A DNA stretch of 64,000 nucleotides from Lateolabrax maculatus (GCA_031216445.1 CM062218.1:10053501-10117500); one strand, 5' to 3'. Shown: positions 25,541 through 37,696, counted from the first letter of the stretch. Numbers and translations are program-made. The notes: generated by a model from the letters alone, not told the origin.

Positions 25541-25690
25541 CTGTTGAACCTGAAAGTGAAAGCAACCACCTGAAAGTGCTCTCACTCATTAGTTCTTCAT
25601 GGGCATTTTAAGTCAGAGGCGACCAGTCGTCTTAGTGCTCAGCTATGTGCCTAGGAGATTGACAAAGTCGGAGCCAAGATCTTAAATATC
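25541..25690. other. Short unique DNA after the hAT element
   Basis: No feature recognised. Confidence 0.4.
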
Positions 25691-25694
25691 TAAA

Positions 25695-25960
25695 TAATTA
25701 CACATAAATATGTTCTGCGTGATTGGCTGGCTTTATGCATTTTGATTGCATTAATGAAATGGGATATGACCTTCAAGACATTTCTCAGCTCTGAGATTTG
25801 ATTAATGTAATGTAGACTGTTGGTTTCTCCAAATGCCTGCAGTGCAATTTATTGGAACTGAATTTGATCAGGCACTGATAAGGCGTGTTTAATTGTAAAT
25901 TAATTATTATTAAATATCGTCTTTTATGGCATTCTATGTTTCCTGCTGTTCATTGGAACA
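25695..25960. other. Possible conserved non-coding element, TAAT-rich
   Basis: A repeat-free stretch with several homeodomain-type cores: GCATTAATGAAATGGG, GATTAATGTAATG, and TTAATTGTAAATTAATTATT. This composition resembles vertebrate enhancers. No coding frame spans it. Conservation is untested. Confidence 0.2.
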
Positions 25961-27865
25961 AGACACCAACCATGAACCGCAATGTCCCCGGTTCGGCTGG
26001 GATCCTTATTACATATTTATTTATTAAATCTCCCTCTCCTCTCCTTCTTATTTAATCTCTCTGCTGTCGATGTCTCCAGTCAAACTCCAAAGACCAGGGT
26101 TGTTATGGATCACTGGGCCACATGTGGAGCGTGGCGTTAGTTCAGGCAGAGAATGGAAGTTGCTGATTAGCATCCGCACCCTGCTCCATTCCTGCTTCAC
26201 CATCACCGGCTTCATTCTCCATCTGTTTAGCTACCAGCTAACTAACATCCAAACACAGTCATGTAGGTGACACTTCACCTGGCACTTGTCATTACTTTCG
26301 TGCTTATGGTGCAGCTCCATCCGCAACCCCAGCCTCAACCTTATGTGCTATATTTTTGGTATTGTTGATTTTAATATGTTCATGTATATGTATGTTTATT
26401 AATGAGGAATTAGTTCTTCTAGTAAATTACTCTCTCAAAGAGCTTTCCAACAGAGCTTCTGTGGCAGATCTAACTGTATAACCATTTTGTGTAAATGGTC
26501 AATTTCTTGATGTGTCTTACTGAAAAATAGATATTATAATTGCCTCATCGGATTATAGCCTTCTTTTGTATGTTATTTGAGGCACATAAATAGATAATGT
26601 CTGTAATATTTTTATCATGTCACATCTTATTATTATTAAGAAGTATTTATCTAAATTAATTGTTTAAATATGGTGACCCACAGGTTCCTCGTCCTGTTGT
26701 AACCTACAAACAGATTGTTCTGCCATTTCTATGCTGTGCTTACAAACTCTCTCTCGAACCGTAGATGAATGTTGTCTCCTCACCTTAACAACAGTACTCA
26801 TTTAAACAGCATCTTCTCTCCAATAGTGCACCTACGGGTGAATGTGCACTCATATCTTTGTTTGTATGTGTGTGAGCACATGCATGTGTGTGTTATCACC
26901 GGCAGAGCAGTGAAGTTAATTGGCTTCAGCTGAGAGGAGAAGCAAGACAATAGCTTTAAACACGCAAACACATGTACACACACTGTCAGAAAAACTCCCA
27001 TAGAGACATACACCACACACTCTGCTCTAAAATAGTGGGAACGCACACACTCCCGCTGTGTAGCTTGACTGAATCCAGACACTGAAGCGTATTGTTGTGT
27101 CTTTATTTAGACACATGGCTTACACGGGCCACAACAGCACCTGATAACAATGTCTGTATGTGTGTGTTTGTTGGTGTATATGAGCGTTTAGGTCACTAGG
27201 GTAATATGTGGGCCATGAAACAGGCTTTGTGGTTAAATGGCCATGGCAAGAGAATTTTACCACCCAATTATATTTTTACCTGCCAATCTTTAACAATAGT
27301 AGAAGTGGGCTGCCTCCTGAAGGTGTTAGAAAAACTGACAGAGCCAACAACAACCACAGCAACATTTTCCAAAATTTGCTGGTGCTGGTTTGTCTTCTCC
27401 TATTTTCTCTCATATCCACTTTTTCAGATCCCCCCTCCCTTTTTTTTTCTTTCATTGATTATTTTCAGTCTCTCCATACCTCTTTTGAATTTAACCCTCG
27501 CTGTATTTTTTTCCCTCCTAAAATGCTTTTTCTTCCTCACTCTCTTCAACAAACAGAAAGCTGTATTTTAGCATGAGAGGTGTCAAATACAAAAATTCAA
27601 TAAAATAAATCCAAATCCACCTGCTTTCAGATTATTGTGTGTGTGGGTGTGTGTCATTTATTTACGCTGTCAGGGAGGGCAGGTGTAAGATACCTATACA
27701 TCAAATGACTGAGAGATTGAAATAATGCATGTTGGCATTTTGCATATTTGTGCATGTGTGTGTGCATGCGTGAGAGTGAGAGAGAAAGAGAGGAGAGAGA
27801 TGATAGGAGAGGTTTCATCTTTATGAAGCCCGGACGTGCTCAAGCACCTGTACTCAGAAACCAAT

Positions 27866-27868
<3 letters not shown>
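25961..27868. other. Gene-free DNA
   Basis: A CT-rich patch precedes TCTCCAG at 26079, and a 62-codon open segment runs to a GTGACA word at 26267. I do not call it an exon because the donor is weak and the product unrecognised. The twin frames at 27206-27576 end in a pyrimidine-rich tract (about 27400-27540). A short TG run lies at about 27634-27655. Confidence 0.4.
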
Positions 27869-27896
<28 letters not shown>

Positions 27897-27935
27897 CCAC
27901 ACACACACACAATCAATCACACATGCATTAACACA

Positions 27936-27976
<41 letters not shown>

Positions 27977-28062
27977 AATCACACACGCATTAACACAGAC
28001 ACACACACACACACATCACACACACATTAACACACACACACACACAGACAAAGACACACACA
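27869..28062. repeat. Compound (CA)n array with higher-order unit
   Basis: CA arrays alternate with a spacer that reads AATCAATCACACAYGCATTA then ACACAG. The spacer occurs near 27911-27936 and again near 27973-27998, about 62 bases apart. A shortened third version (CACATTAACACA) is near 28023. The spacing suggests tandem duplication of a (CA)n-plus-spacer block of about 62 bp. Confidence 0.85.
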
Positions 28063-28186
28063 TCCATCCTAATCCAGCATCACTGGCTCTTAGGCACTCC
28101 TTGGTGAAAAGAGAGAGAAGGACTAAGAAGTGAATTCAGAGTTGAAGTGTTTTGTCTGAGTTTTCTCCAGCGGGCTTTGCTCTCCA

Positions 28187-28237
<51 letters not shown>
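28187..28237. repeat. (CA)n microsatellite
   Basis: A pure CA array of about 50 bases, followed by CACA-rich impure sequence to about 28300. Confidence 0.95.
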
Positions 28238-28242
<5 letters not shown>

Positions 28243-28985
28243 ATTCACACATGCAGTTGTACACACACTCTTTCTTCCCCACATACACACACATACACAC
28301 ACCCCAAAGTCTTCTGGTGGAAATGACTTTCAGATTGTTTCCTCACAAAAACACTTTCACCTGCAGAAAAACAAACAAGTGCATTTATCAGGGTATCAGA
28401 TAGCCAAGGCAGAGATAGATTTCACTTACAATAGCCACGTACATTTACTACATTTTAACACTGTGTATTTGCAGAAACAATACGTTTTCTTTTCAGCTTG
28501 GCCTTTTTTTATAATGCATTAGAAAGCCGACACCGTATCCCAGCTTAGATCAAGGCAAAGGTACATGGGGATGATACTCTCAACATTGTTTTTGGGGCTT
28601 TTCTAGCACTGCTGAGTTACCGGTTCACCCCAGAGTTGTGAATTTTGAAACACTGCAGACACGAAGAGGCAGAGTTCAGCGCAGGAAAGTAACTAGTTCA
28701 TTGAAAATATGTACTTCTCTCAGCTTATATTTATAGACCTTTTGTGAACAAAAACAAACTGAGGCACAAATGTTTGTTACCTTGTCCCTGCCACGTACAT
28801 TTAAGCTTCTGTTCGCTTGTCCACGAGTTCTATTTATGTGACATTGACAGTGTTAAGTTAATTTCACTGTCAAATAGTGACAATGAAAGAAGTTTGCCTG
28901 GAAAGTCTCTTGGCTGCCCTCCCTGTCACTGTCTGGAGTGCTGATTGTGGGTCCCTAGTACTGTAGTACAGGAACTGTCCTACGT
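28238..28985. other. Gene-free unique DNA
   Basis: No gene or repeat recognised after the CACA-rich edge. Confidence 0.45.
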
Positions 28986-28989
28986 GCTC

Positions 28990-29430
28990 GTCCTCGTTGG
29001 TGCCAGCAGGCAGGAATTCCATTGGTGGGAGTTCATGGCCAATACAAACATTTAGTCAATCTGCTTGTCGTTGCTTTCTCCTGTGTTTCCTTGCCATAGA
29101 ACAGTGTGTCTCTTAGTCACAGATTGCACGGTCTTGGAATCAACTACATCAGACACCGCCAGTCAAGCCAGCCCATCGAGTTTGTCTATCCTTTTGTAGT
29201 AGGAGTGATAATTAGCTTCTGTGTAGCTGTTCTGTCTGATCCTCTGTTTCTTGTTTTTCCTTGACTGTGTGTCCACAGTCGGTGTTCTGTTTTGCTCCAG
29301 CCCCGGTTGGCAGTGGTGTTTTGTTGTTTTGTGTTAGTTGTCCTGCTGAGTCATATATTAAGAGACCTTAACCTGTGCCAAGCCTCTCTGTCATATCTGC
29401 AATTGGGTACTACCCACACAATGTTGCAGC
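28990..29430 (+). repeat. Possible decayed LTR-like or other interspersed repeat
   Basis: T/G-rich sequence with TTCTTGTTTTTCCTTG, TTGTTTTGTGTTAG, ATATTAAGAGACCTTAACC and TGTGCCAAGCCTCTCTGTC. It resembles the 3' part of fish LTR-type repeats that end 'aataaagagcc..acctgtgccaag..'. No paired LTR, primer site or target duplication could be found, so this is a weak call. Confidence 0.25.
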
Positions 29431-30870
29431 ATGCTTATTTTTTCCATCAATGCCCTGCTTCACATTCACACTACATTTCAAAGCTGACATTTTGTAATGC
29501 TAACAGGCAAAAAGCCAAACCCATGAGTGATTGAGTGAACTCCCCCCGACCGGGCCCGCAGAAACCTCGTAGTTTCATTACTGGTTTTCCAATGTCGTCT
29601 TACTCTTTGCAGGGGAAGCCTTTTATCTTTCCGTTTTTTCAACTGTAATTGACAGCTCAGGTTGTCTCCTACATGTTTCTGAGGAGAACTAATCATATGT
29701 GAAGAGAACTGAAAAATAAATGACTCCCTCCTATCATTTTCTTTCACTCGGCCTAGATACCAAGCTTTCTTCTCCCCTCCTTCCCTCTCCTTCCCTCTTC
29801 TTACCTTTTGTGTCTTGAGGGAAGATTTTTTTTCCATGCCTCTGACTGCACAAGAGTTATCCGAAGAGAGTGCACTGAAAAAAAATACCCCATGTGGCAC
29901 ATGCAAAATGTAAGATAATGATATTGTGTCATGCATATACAACATATTTAATGTACAGTAAAGGCAGACTCTGCAGACTGTACAGTTCCAAGCTATGCAA
30001 ATGCATAAAAGCAAACCTTACAATTTATAAATTAACACATATTGGTGCTAAAAAGTAATACCGTCTGATGCATTTTGTCTGGTTAAGTGACGTGACTTGA
30101 CATTAAGTGCGTTGAGTTAGATCATCTTTATTGATCAGGAAAACGGCCTGAGGGTAGAACTGCTTCTCGCACCTGGAGGTTTGAGCGCTAATCCTACAAT
30201 GCAAATAACTGAAGCCTAGGGAAATCAGTGTTTGACCAGCATGGTCTGGGTCTTTACAGGGGTAATGTAGACGACTGCAGTCATGAGTACAGTCTGATCG
30301 GTGCTGAGAACGGCTGTAGAAGGGTGTGGTGTGATGTTTCTGCTTAGCCGCATATAAAATGGGCCTAATTTAACAAAATAGCTGTGGCAGGACAAGCTCT
30401 TTTCACAACCCCACTGACGTTCCTGCCCCTTTAAGCATTAAAGCACGTCTGCTACACGTATGCACAGGTTGAAAATTACTGTGCAAATATTCCTGCCTCC
30501 TTCCATCTGCTGCTCAACTTGTAATTTGCATCCATCCACATGACATGTACATACAGCATATCCTGCATGCAGATTTACACAGCATGCAAAGTAAAACACT
30601 AATTACCTCTGAAACCAATAATCCAAAACAGCTTTTTACTCCTTGCAATTTAATAACTGTAACTAGTTTTTTTTTTTTTTTCATTTTGACCAAAGTTTGT
30701 AGTATAAATTATAAACAGACTAGCCTTTTCCATTGGAAAATTATTACTGAGTTGAGACATATTTTATATTTCTTCTTTTCTACCCTGGCAGAGCTATAGC
30801 TGATCTAAAATTCAGTAAATTTCGGCAGAAAAACTGAGATCTTGTCGTTGTTCCTCTGGTGTCCCTGCTC
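29431..30870. other. Gene-free DNA
   Basis: It includes the longest open frame of the window (178 codons, minus, 29478-30014). That frame has Lys/Arg-rich and Cys/Leu-rich stretches but no recognised domain, and its length is near chance for 64 kb. A T-run lies at about 30669-30681. Confidence 0.4.
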
Positions 30871-30884
30871 TGGCTCTCTGTCAG

Positions 30885-31110
30885 CTGTAGAACTGACTTG
30901 CTCTTTGTTTATCAAGCTATGCATTGCATTGTCTGTGAGGCCCTTACAACACTCCTGGGTCTCTTTAGTAATGTATGTGGGTCTTGGTCATTCCTCCGAC
31001 CAGGTTTAACCTGCAAACAGCAGTGGCAGCCCCAGGACTGTGGAACAACTTTAAACTAGGGATGTCCCGATCAAGTTTTCAGAGCCATTTTAAAGAAAGA
31101 TAGAAACACT
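30885..31110 (+). pseudogene. L2/CR1-like LINE C-terminal fragment
   Basis: One frame reads DLLFVYQAMHCI (about 30895-30930), like the 'LLLVYKALHGLAP' segment after the RT core. After a frame change, TAVAAPGLWNNFKLGMSRSS then FQSHFKER (about 31018-31100) resembles the C-terminal 'VAAP.LWNSLP..IRSSSSL..FKSHLKTHLF' segment. The fragment is decayed and lacks the RT catalytic motifs. Part of it, TAGGGATGTCCCGATCAAG (from about 31058), also resembles a hAT terminal repeat, so a hAT insertion point here is an alternative reading. Confidence 0.5.
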
Positions 31111-32085
31111 TCTTTAACTTCTTCGCCCTTCAGTGTAAATGGCCTTTTTAAAACTAGCTTTTTTTGGATTATTGTACATTTTTCTTATGCTATTCTTGCT
31201 TTGTTGTTAAAAATATGAAGTTTTTTCTTCGTAACCAGCTCACTTTGTCATATTACAGATATTTATTATTTTAATGAAGTTGCACTCTAGAAACGGACAT
31301 TGTAATAGTCAGTATTGGGGATTGAAGGCCTCATAGACCTAGATCATAATCATAGCGGCTTTTTTAAATATTTTACTCAGTACTTATTATTGGTAACAAA
31401 AGACTCATTTCTTTAAAGACTCATACTCATCAGTGAAAACTGAGTCTCTATTTTGAGTACAAAATAAACCTTTACTGTTCATTCTCTGTCAATCTGCAAG
31501 CATTGGCATTTTTGAGTTAGGAGTTAAAGGTTATGTGTGGGTTTGTATTGAGAACAAGCTCTTCAAGCCCAATTTTAAGCCCAAAAATCCACAAGTATAA
31601 CGGAAAGCCTCAGTTTGCTGCAGCGTGTTACTTTCACTCTCTTTGGGTCCTAGACAGAAAAAGTTGAAGAGGCTCTCGTCTCACATTCGGCTCTGCTTAC
31701 AGAATGATAACTACACACACATGCCAAAGGCTGAGTTAGAACAATATACTGACTGCAAGATTGTGTCTTCTGTGTGTGTGTTGCACAGCATGTGTGTGTC
31801 TGAGGTATTACTGCAGACATGCTTGGGAGGTTTTGACTTCTGCTGAAGTCTGTTGCTTAAATCCTGCAGAGAGAGAGAGAGAGGAGGGGGGAAAATGAGA
31901 AGGTGAAGCGGAGAAACCCGACAATGGGGAAAGTAAAGAAGAGAGTGGTGGCAAGAGGTGTTTTTAGCAGAATTAGATTGTTCCTGAGTGTGAGTCAGGC
32001 TCTCTGCTTCAGCCTAATGGTGATGGATGGTCCACCACTTTGAAACAATGGAAACACACATAGATGTACAGCACAGTGACGCCTA
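31111..32085. other. Gene-free DNA
   Basis: AT-rich. A short GA run lies at about 31869-31883. No gene recognised. Confidence 0.45.
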
Positions 32086-32088
32086 CAC

Positions 32089-32145
32089 ACACACATACTC
32101 ACAATGCACACTTTTAGCTCAAGTGTGCATTGTGAGTATGTGTGT
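32089..32145. other. Perfect 25-bp inverted repeat (hairpin)
   Basis: Bases 32089-32113 and 32121-32145 are exact reverse complements, separated by the 7-base loop TTAGCTC. The stem core is CATACTCACAATGCACAC, and the outer end is ACAC/GTGT. A transcript from either strand would fold into a 57-nt perfect hairpin. It could be a snap-back duplication arising beside a CA repeat, a hairpin RNA precursor, or the core of a small foldback element. The flanks show no TIR-like extension and no target duplication that I can define. Confidence 0.9.
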
Positions 32146-33719
32146 AACGCTGAGGTTGTGTTACCTGTTAAGGTTCTTAGTATTGGTTCATTTGAAGCAT
32201 AATCCATACGGATTGGTCAGAGTTGACAAAATGAAGACATGAAACAACAAATTTAAGACAAATTGTTTTGTGGAGAAAGGAAATCCTGAAAAGCTTATCA
32301 CCTCTTGCGCCTCAGTAATAGAGTAACCAACAGCATGAAAACATCCATTGGCTCAGATTGAGTTACAGTTCATGCAGTGGTAAAGGTAAAACACTGCTTC
32401 TCTGAAAACAAAGGAAGAAAAAATGCTAAATACGACAAAGGATAGCTGACTGAGTTTAGAAGCAATGTGACTCCCAGAGGAAGAGGAGGATTTTTTGTTC
32501 CCAGCAACTATACATTTTGTTTTCAAGCTGTTGTCTAATAACCAGACTATTTTATTTAACCATCCAGCGTTTTCCCACCTAAGAAGTAATGTTCTTTTCA
32601 AAAGAAACTAGCAAATATATGAGTAAAATTATTTAAAAGACAAACGTCACACAATGTAACCAAGAAATGTAATGAATGGAAGTAACACAAGTTGGTTTTG
32701 GAAACATACTGCACATTAGATAACCCTAACCTGAGTGCCAATGGACAGGGGGTTAATGTTCTAAAACATTGAGTACTGACTCAGAAATTAGTTTTTTAAG
32801 GCAGACATTTCAGCACTTTGTGTAGTAATTGTTTAAACACTGGTACTGATCAATACTGTTGGTTAAACCTAAAAATAATCCACAAAGACTTAGTGTGCAC
32901 AGGAATAAAGAAAATTTCTAAATATGTTTCCGCCTGGTTGAATGGATAAGATGGGCTATTGGAGGACTGCTGTGTTTGATGTACTGTTCATCAGTAAAAA
33001 TGTTTCAAGGCCAGTTAAATTGATAAAGAGAGGAAGTGACTTGGATTTATTTTTTATTGAAATTAAGGTACAGTACAGAAGTGAAAAACGAGAGAGAGAA
33101 ATGATCTCTATTGCTGCAGGGAATGGTAATATTGGTATCCAATTACAAATTCTAAAATCATATATTTCGTATATTACTACTGGGAAATGTAAACGGGTTG
33201 ATTACATTGAAATTAATTGTTCAAAGCAGTTGACTTCTCCTTCTGATGCTGAGCCTTATATTAACTCTATGTATGCACATGTAGATAAGGGGCACCTACT
33301 TTGTATTTCCTCAAGAAATTTCAACAATTATCACATCAAAATGGTTAGTCTATAATTAAAAAAGGGTTTGAAGTGAAGAGGCTTTATTTTCTTTCAGTGT
33401 TGAAATTACAAATGCAAGTCTCGGTGCGTCTCACTCTTTGTCTATCCTAAAACCACAAAAGCTTTTTTAGATGTTCCTGGCTTCATTGCATACATTATTT
33501 TCTGTTCATGGGAAATGTGAAACCACTTTTCTGGTTAGTCAGTCAATAATTGCACATAATGATATGACACACTTTTATTCAATTAGATTAATTCCACATC
33601 GCCAATGTCTAATAAAAATATAAACTTCAAAGGAAAATTTGAAGGTTTAGATTTCATAGAGATGTATTCCTTCTGAATTAATAGTTTTTCCAGCCCCTGA
33701 GGCAGTTGGACTTTTGAAT

Positions 33720-33720
<1 letters not shown>
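32146..33720. other. Gene-free AT-rich DNA with one mixed-composition frame
   Basis: The + frame at 32942-33355 (137 codons) has protein-like mixed composition but no recognised motif, and its length is expected by chance. No gene is called. Confidence 0.4.

Positions 33721-33721
<1 letters not shown>

Positions 33722-33752
<31 letters not shown>
33722..33752. repeat. (GT)n microsatellite
   Basis: A pure GT array of about 31 bases, followed by impure GTATGTTTGTGTATG. Confidence 0.95.
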
Positions 33753-33755
<3 letters not shown>

Positions 33756-35995
33756 TTATATGTATGTTTGTGTATGCGTGTAAGTGACCAGCGTCTCTAT
33801 AAAAGCTTTTTATGTAAGCAACTCATAGCAAAGGCCATGACAAGGCCACTTAGAGTGCTGTAAGTCTTAGACATTGTTGACCCATTGTCAGCAACAAAGA
33901 TAACACTGGGTTCCACAGAAAGTGTACACTAACTCTTGGTTAAATTTTTCCCAGTGTTTAGTAAAAGGTTGGACACCAGTCACTCCTCAGAGCAGAGCGC
34001 TCCAATCGCACATTCACAACAGCTGGTTCTCTTGCAGTATCTCCAATTCATTGCATTCAAACATTCAAATATTTCAAAGCAATTTCCTTCCCTAGCTGTC
34101 AGTTACAATTGAGGGAAATGGTAACATCGACACTGGATACGACATTCACTAATGCTTTGGTATGTATGTTGTGATAAGCTTCAGCTATTCAGTATTTCCA
34201 AGATATATTTAAAGGTTGCACTTGTAACAAAGGAATAGTGTTGAAAAAACAACCTGAGGAAATACAGCACAAAGTGAAGCTGTCTGACATAACTGTTCAT
34301 GCTGTTACAATAATTTTCACAGTCAGCACAAAATGTTACTGCAATGGAAAGTTATGAACGGTATATATGAAAAGTAACAGGTCTTGCTGAGTTGTATTGA
34401 ACTCAGAAGGAGGAATATAAGTGACATAAACTATTACCTTGGTCTGGAGAGGTTGCATTTCCCCTCCAAAATGCTGAGATGACTTTTGCTTGACTGCAAC
34501 CCAATGCAGTTCCTTTGAACAAAACAACTTTTTACATGGATGTAATTTACCAAAGTTACATCCAAGCAGGAGTTTCTACTGACAACATGCAAAACCATAT
34601 CATTGAGTATTTAATCCACAGTGAATTTGTTTGTCATACCACCCTTTTGTGACTTTAAGTGGGACAACTTTGTGTATTGTTGATTTGGTTGTTGTTGTTT
34701 AGGGCATCAACCATTTCACGTACTGAGTAGGCAACATTGCAGTGTTTGGTAGTGTACCTACAGTAGATGTGAGCTTGACACAGACTCAGCACTCAGCAGA
34801 GGGAGAAGGGTGAGGTGGCATCATGTTCATTTGGTCTGGAGTTGTAAAAAGGTATGTCCAGAATATGATTTTCTGTTTTTCAATATAAAAGATTAATCCG
34901 AGGGTATCAAGTGAGCTCAGAGTATTCAAACTTTTGAATGTATCCTGATTGATGGAAAAGCCAGAGTGTAAAGCCTGAAAATGTTTTGAAAATATTTTGA
35001 AAATGCTGTAGTATGAGGCTGAAAGAAGAGCTTTCCAAGAGTACATCTGTTTTGTGTGCCACAGTAAGTCAAGGCATCTGCCTTGCTTGTCATTCTGTGG
35101 TAGCACCACAATTAGTAGGAGAGCAGAAGTGGAGATAATTGCAGAGCTAACAGGCAAGAAAAAATATATGAAAGGTACATAGACAACATTTTGGATATTA
35201 CTCATAGGTTTCATTACAGTGGCTGACTTCAAGTGAGCTGCCAATTCCACCTAGGATAGGTTGTGTAGAGAGAATATTTTTAGTGCTTCAACAGAAATTT
35301 GGTCACTTCAGTGAACTACAACTAAGAGAGGCACCAACCATAAAGAACATTTTCACATTTTATTGTGAGAGTGGGAGAAACCACACATAAAATTACTGGA
35401 AACAGTCAGCTGACAGCTGGGCCACTTTGGTTCTTGTTTTAATATTGATTTATGACATTTTCTTAGAAGGGATGTTTGTAAATACAGTAGCTTCAATCTT
35501 TCATTACATAAAAAGGTTTGATCATGCCTTTACAGCAGTAAAGTGTTTCCTGTAGGTTGCTGAAAAGCTGTTGCAGCTGCTGAAAGTGCTCTGTATTTTT
35601 ACACGAGAAGAAATATATAAATGTGAGCAAAGCTGAAGAACTCTGTAACAGCGGCTTACTTTGATTTTTTTTGTAAAAAGTTTGTTTGACTTTCACCGTT
35701 TCATATATTCTTGATGTTAACTAACGGGGAAACTGTACTACTCCAATACAGTGGATCTAAATGTTATGGGAGGATCCTCCAGCTCTGGTCTCTCATTTGT
35801 GTTTGCCATTCGGATGGCAGGAACACTAAATGAGCTTGACTAACCGGGCTAAGCCAAATAACATGCTCCTCGTGCTACAGCTGATAGACAACAACTGGTG
35901 CACTGCCAAAACCTTCTGGGTAAAACCGTCTCTCTAGAAATTCTGTTCTGCGCTTATGAGTAGTAGACATAAATAGATTATTTTGACAGTAATTG
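33753..35995. other. Gene-free AT-rich DNA
   Basis: The minus frame at 34786-35250 (154 codons) has hydrophobic patches (IYFFLPVSSAIISTSALLLI) but no recognised family. It is not supported as a gene. Confidence 0.4.
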
Positions 35996-36000
35996 TTTGA

Positions 36001-36071
36001 GTCACAGGACGCACCAAACCAAACGTCCTGTACCGAACATTTCAGGACAAATACATGTACCATTACTCCCA
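36001..36071. mobile_element. Decayed hAT right end
   Basis: The words CACCAAACCAAACGTCCTGT, ACCGAACATTTCAGGACAAAT and ACATGTACCATTACTCCCA follow the 3' terminus of fish hAT elements ('aaccgaacg..taccgaac..acgtaccgttacacccct'). The matching left end was not found. TATGGGAG near 35766 is too short to count. Confidence 0.45.
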
Positions 36072-36161
36072 TAATACATACCTCAACACTTCATATTATG
36101 TTTTTATTTTTTTTGTGTTTTAAATCTAGCAAACGGCAGACTGTTCCTACTCAGCTGTGAA

Positions 36162-36179
36162 TGTGTGTGTGTGTGTGTA
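36162..36179. repeat. (GT)n microsatellite
   Basis: Nine TG units, followed by TTTTTTCCCTCTCAG, which imitates a 3' splice site. Confidence 0.9.
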
Positions 36180-37205
36180 CTTGTCTTTTTTCCCTCTCAG
36201 GCACATTTCTTAGACAGTTGTGCGAAGCAATATTGTGTGTCAGTGGATACTATCAATGTCGTAGCTTCCACAGATGTTCGCTCTGGCTGACGTCCTGTCT
36301 GACACAGTCTTTCTACCTGGCAGTGGATGCAGGTGCTGTCCTGGCTTCTGTAGATCTTGGCTGAAAGTCCCACTCTTGTATCATTTTTCTCCATCTGTTT
36401 CCTTATCTCATTGTCATTGTCCAAATTGTCTGTTTTACTGTTTTGAGCATACTGGATATTTTCTGGTAAAGTTTTCTTGGGATCATTCCTCGTATTTTAC
36501 TGAGGCTCTGAGGTGCATTGTGCATTATTTTGCTTCACTGTATTTCATTTTGATGTGCGCTATGTCGCCTAAATATGTCCTGTGAGATGTGGTAATTCGC
36601 CACATCATACAAACCATGTTTGGCTAGCTAAAATAAGGTATAAACAGTTTGCTTCCTGGTGTCCCTAAGTTTTATGTACACATGGTTCTCATTGGCTCAC
36701 TTTACCTGCCAGACATCAAATCTGCAAATCTGCAAAGTCACTGTGAGTAAATTTTTTTTTTCAAATCCAGTCTTCCATCACTCTTAGACAGGCTTAAAAA
36801 AAAAACATTTTTGAAACTGTACATACGCAGCGCAAGCAAACCATCCAAGATTTAGAGTTTGTACTGAAGTCAGTGGAAATGTGGAAAGTGGAAATGCGCC
36901 CTCCAGCTAAAATACACTCTCTCTTAAGGGGATGTCATGTTCAGTACGTTGATTGCTAACTTGGTCTCTTTTTCTCATTCACCAATTCCCTCTTTCAACT
37001 TCTCTCTGCGATTCGTTTCCTGTCTTCCTTGTTTTCTTTATTGATCTAACCTGGCCTTTGGTTCTGATACATATATGCCCACACTGTCAATCACAGAATG
37101 CAACCTGTGACATACGCAAACTCACACAAATAAGGATACAAAGACTGATACATGCTCAGTGGTCCTTCTGTGAGCCATTTCGCCAGGGGCTCTTGTAGTG
37201 TGCCA
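36180..37205. other. Gene-free DNA
   Basis: Frames of 75-103 codons have no motifs. No gene supported. Confidence 0.4.
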
Positions 37206-37207
37206 CC

Positions 37208-37312
37208 TGTGTGTGGGTGTGTGTGTGTGTGTGTGGGTGTGCGGGTGTGTGTGCGTCTGTGTCTGTGTCTGTGTGTGCGAATCTGTGTGTCTGTGTGTGA
37301 CTGTGTGTGTGT
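37208..37312. repeat. Interrupted (TG)n microsatellite
   Basis: TG array with GGGTG, GCG and TCTG interruptions over about 105 bases. It gives the VCVCV/THTHT frames on both strands. Confidence 0.95.
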
Positions 37313-37689
37313 TCTGCCCTTTGCAAATGTATGTCTTATGATTAATTCCTGTCATTCATCCCCATATTCCCAAAACCCATTCTCTGCGTCTGGCTCTTTA
37401 TCTCCCTCTCCCCCTCTCCCTCTATGTTTCTCTCTGTATTTCGCACTCATTTGCTCTCGTCAGTACCTCAGATTCTCCCTGACATTTTTCCCATAATCCT
37501 CCAGTACCAGGAAGTTAAGCCCTGCAGGGGCCAGACTGACATTTAGGAACTGCTCTCTAAGCAGGATAGCTGAACTGCAGACTTTTACATACAGCCGCAC
37601 ACATTAATGCATACACACAGACAGATACACGCCATATTTTCACACATACCAACAGCACATATGCACATACATGCAAAGCATGCTTGAGG
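37313..37689. other. CT-rich then mixed DNA
   Basis: Pyrimidine-rich at about 37381-37445, then CACA/CATA-rich sequence up to the LINE fragment. Confidence 0.5.
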
Positions 37690-37696
37690 TGAAAGT

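Noticed and set aside
26080..26266. Possible exon between TCTCCAG and GTGACA
   Set aside because: Open for 62 codons, but the donor is weak, the peptide is unrecognised, and such open stretches are common.
27869..28237. Regularly spaced repeats that could suggest a CRISPR array
   Set aside because: The repeats are CA microsatellites with a duplicated spacer in a vertebrate-type sequence; no unique spacers of uniform length.
29478..30014. Longest open frame, 178 codons, minus strand
   Set aside because: No recognised domain, patchy Lys/Arg-rich composition, and a length only slightly above chance for this amount of sequence.
32942..33355. 137-codon + frame of mixed composition
   Set aside because: No motif or homologue recognised; a few frames of this length are expected by chance here.
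34786..35250. 154-codon minus frame with hydrophobic patches
   Set aside because: Considered a receptor or membrane protein pseudogene, but no family motif and no ordered set of membrane segments.
36161..36364. Apparent 3' splice site CCCTCTCAG after a GT array
   Set aside because: The frame that follows has no donor or known product; GT/CT-rich repeats create such sites often.
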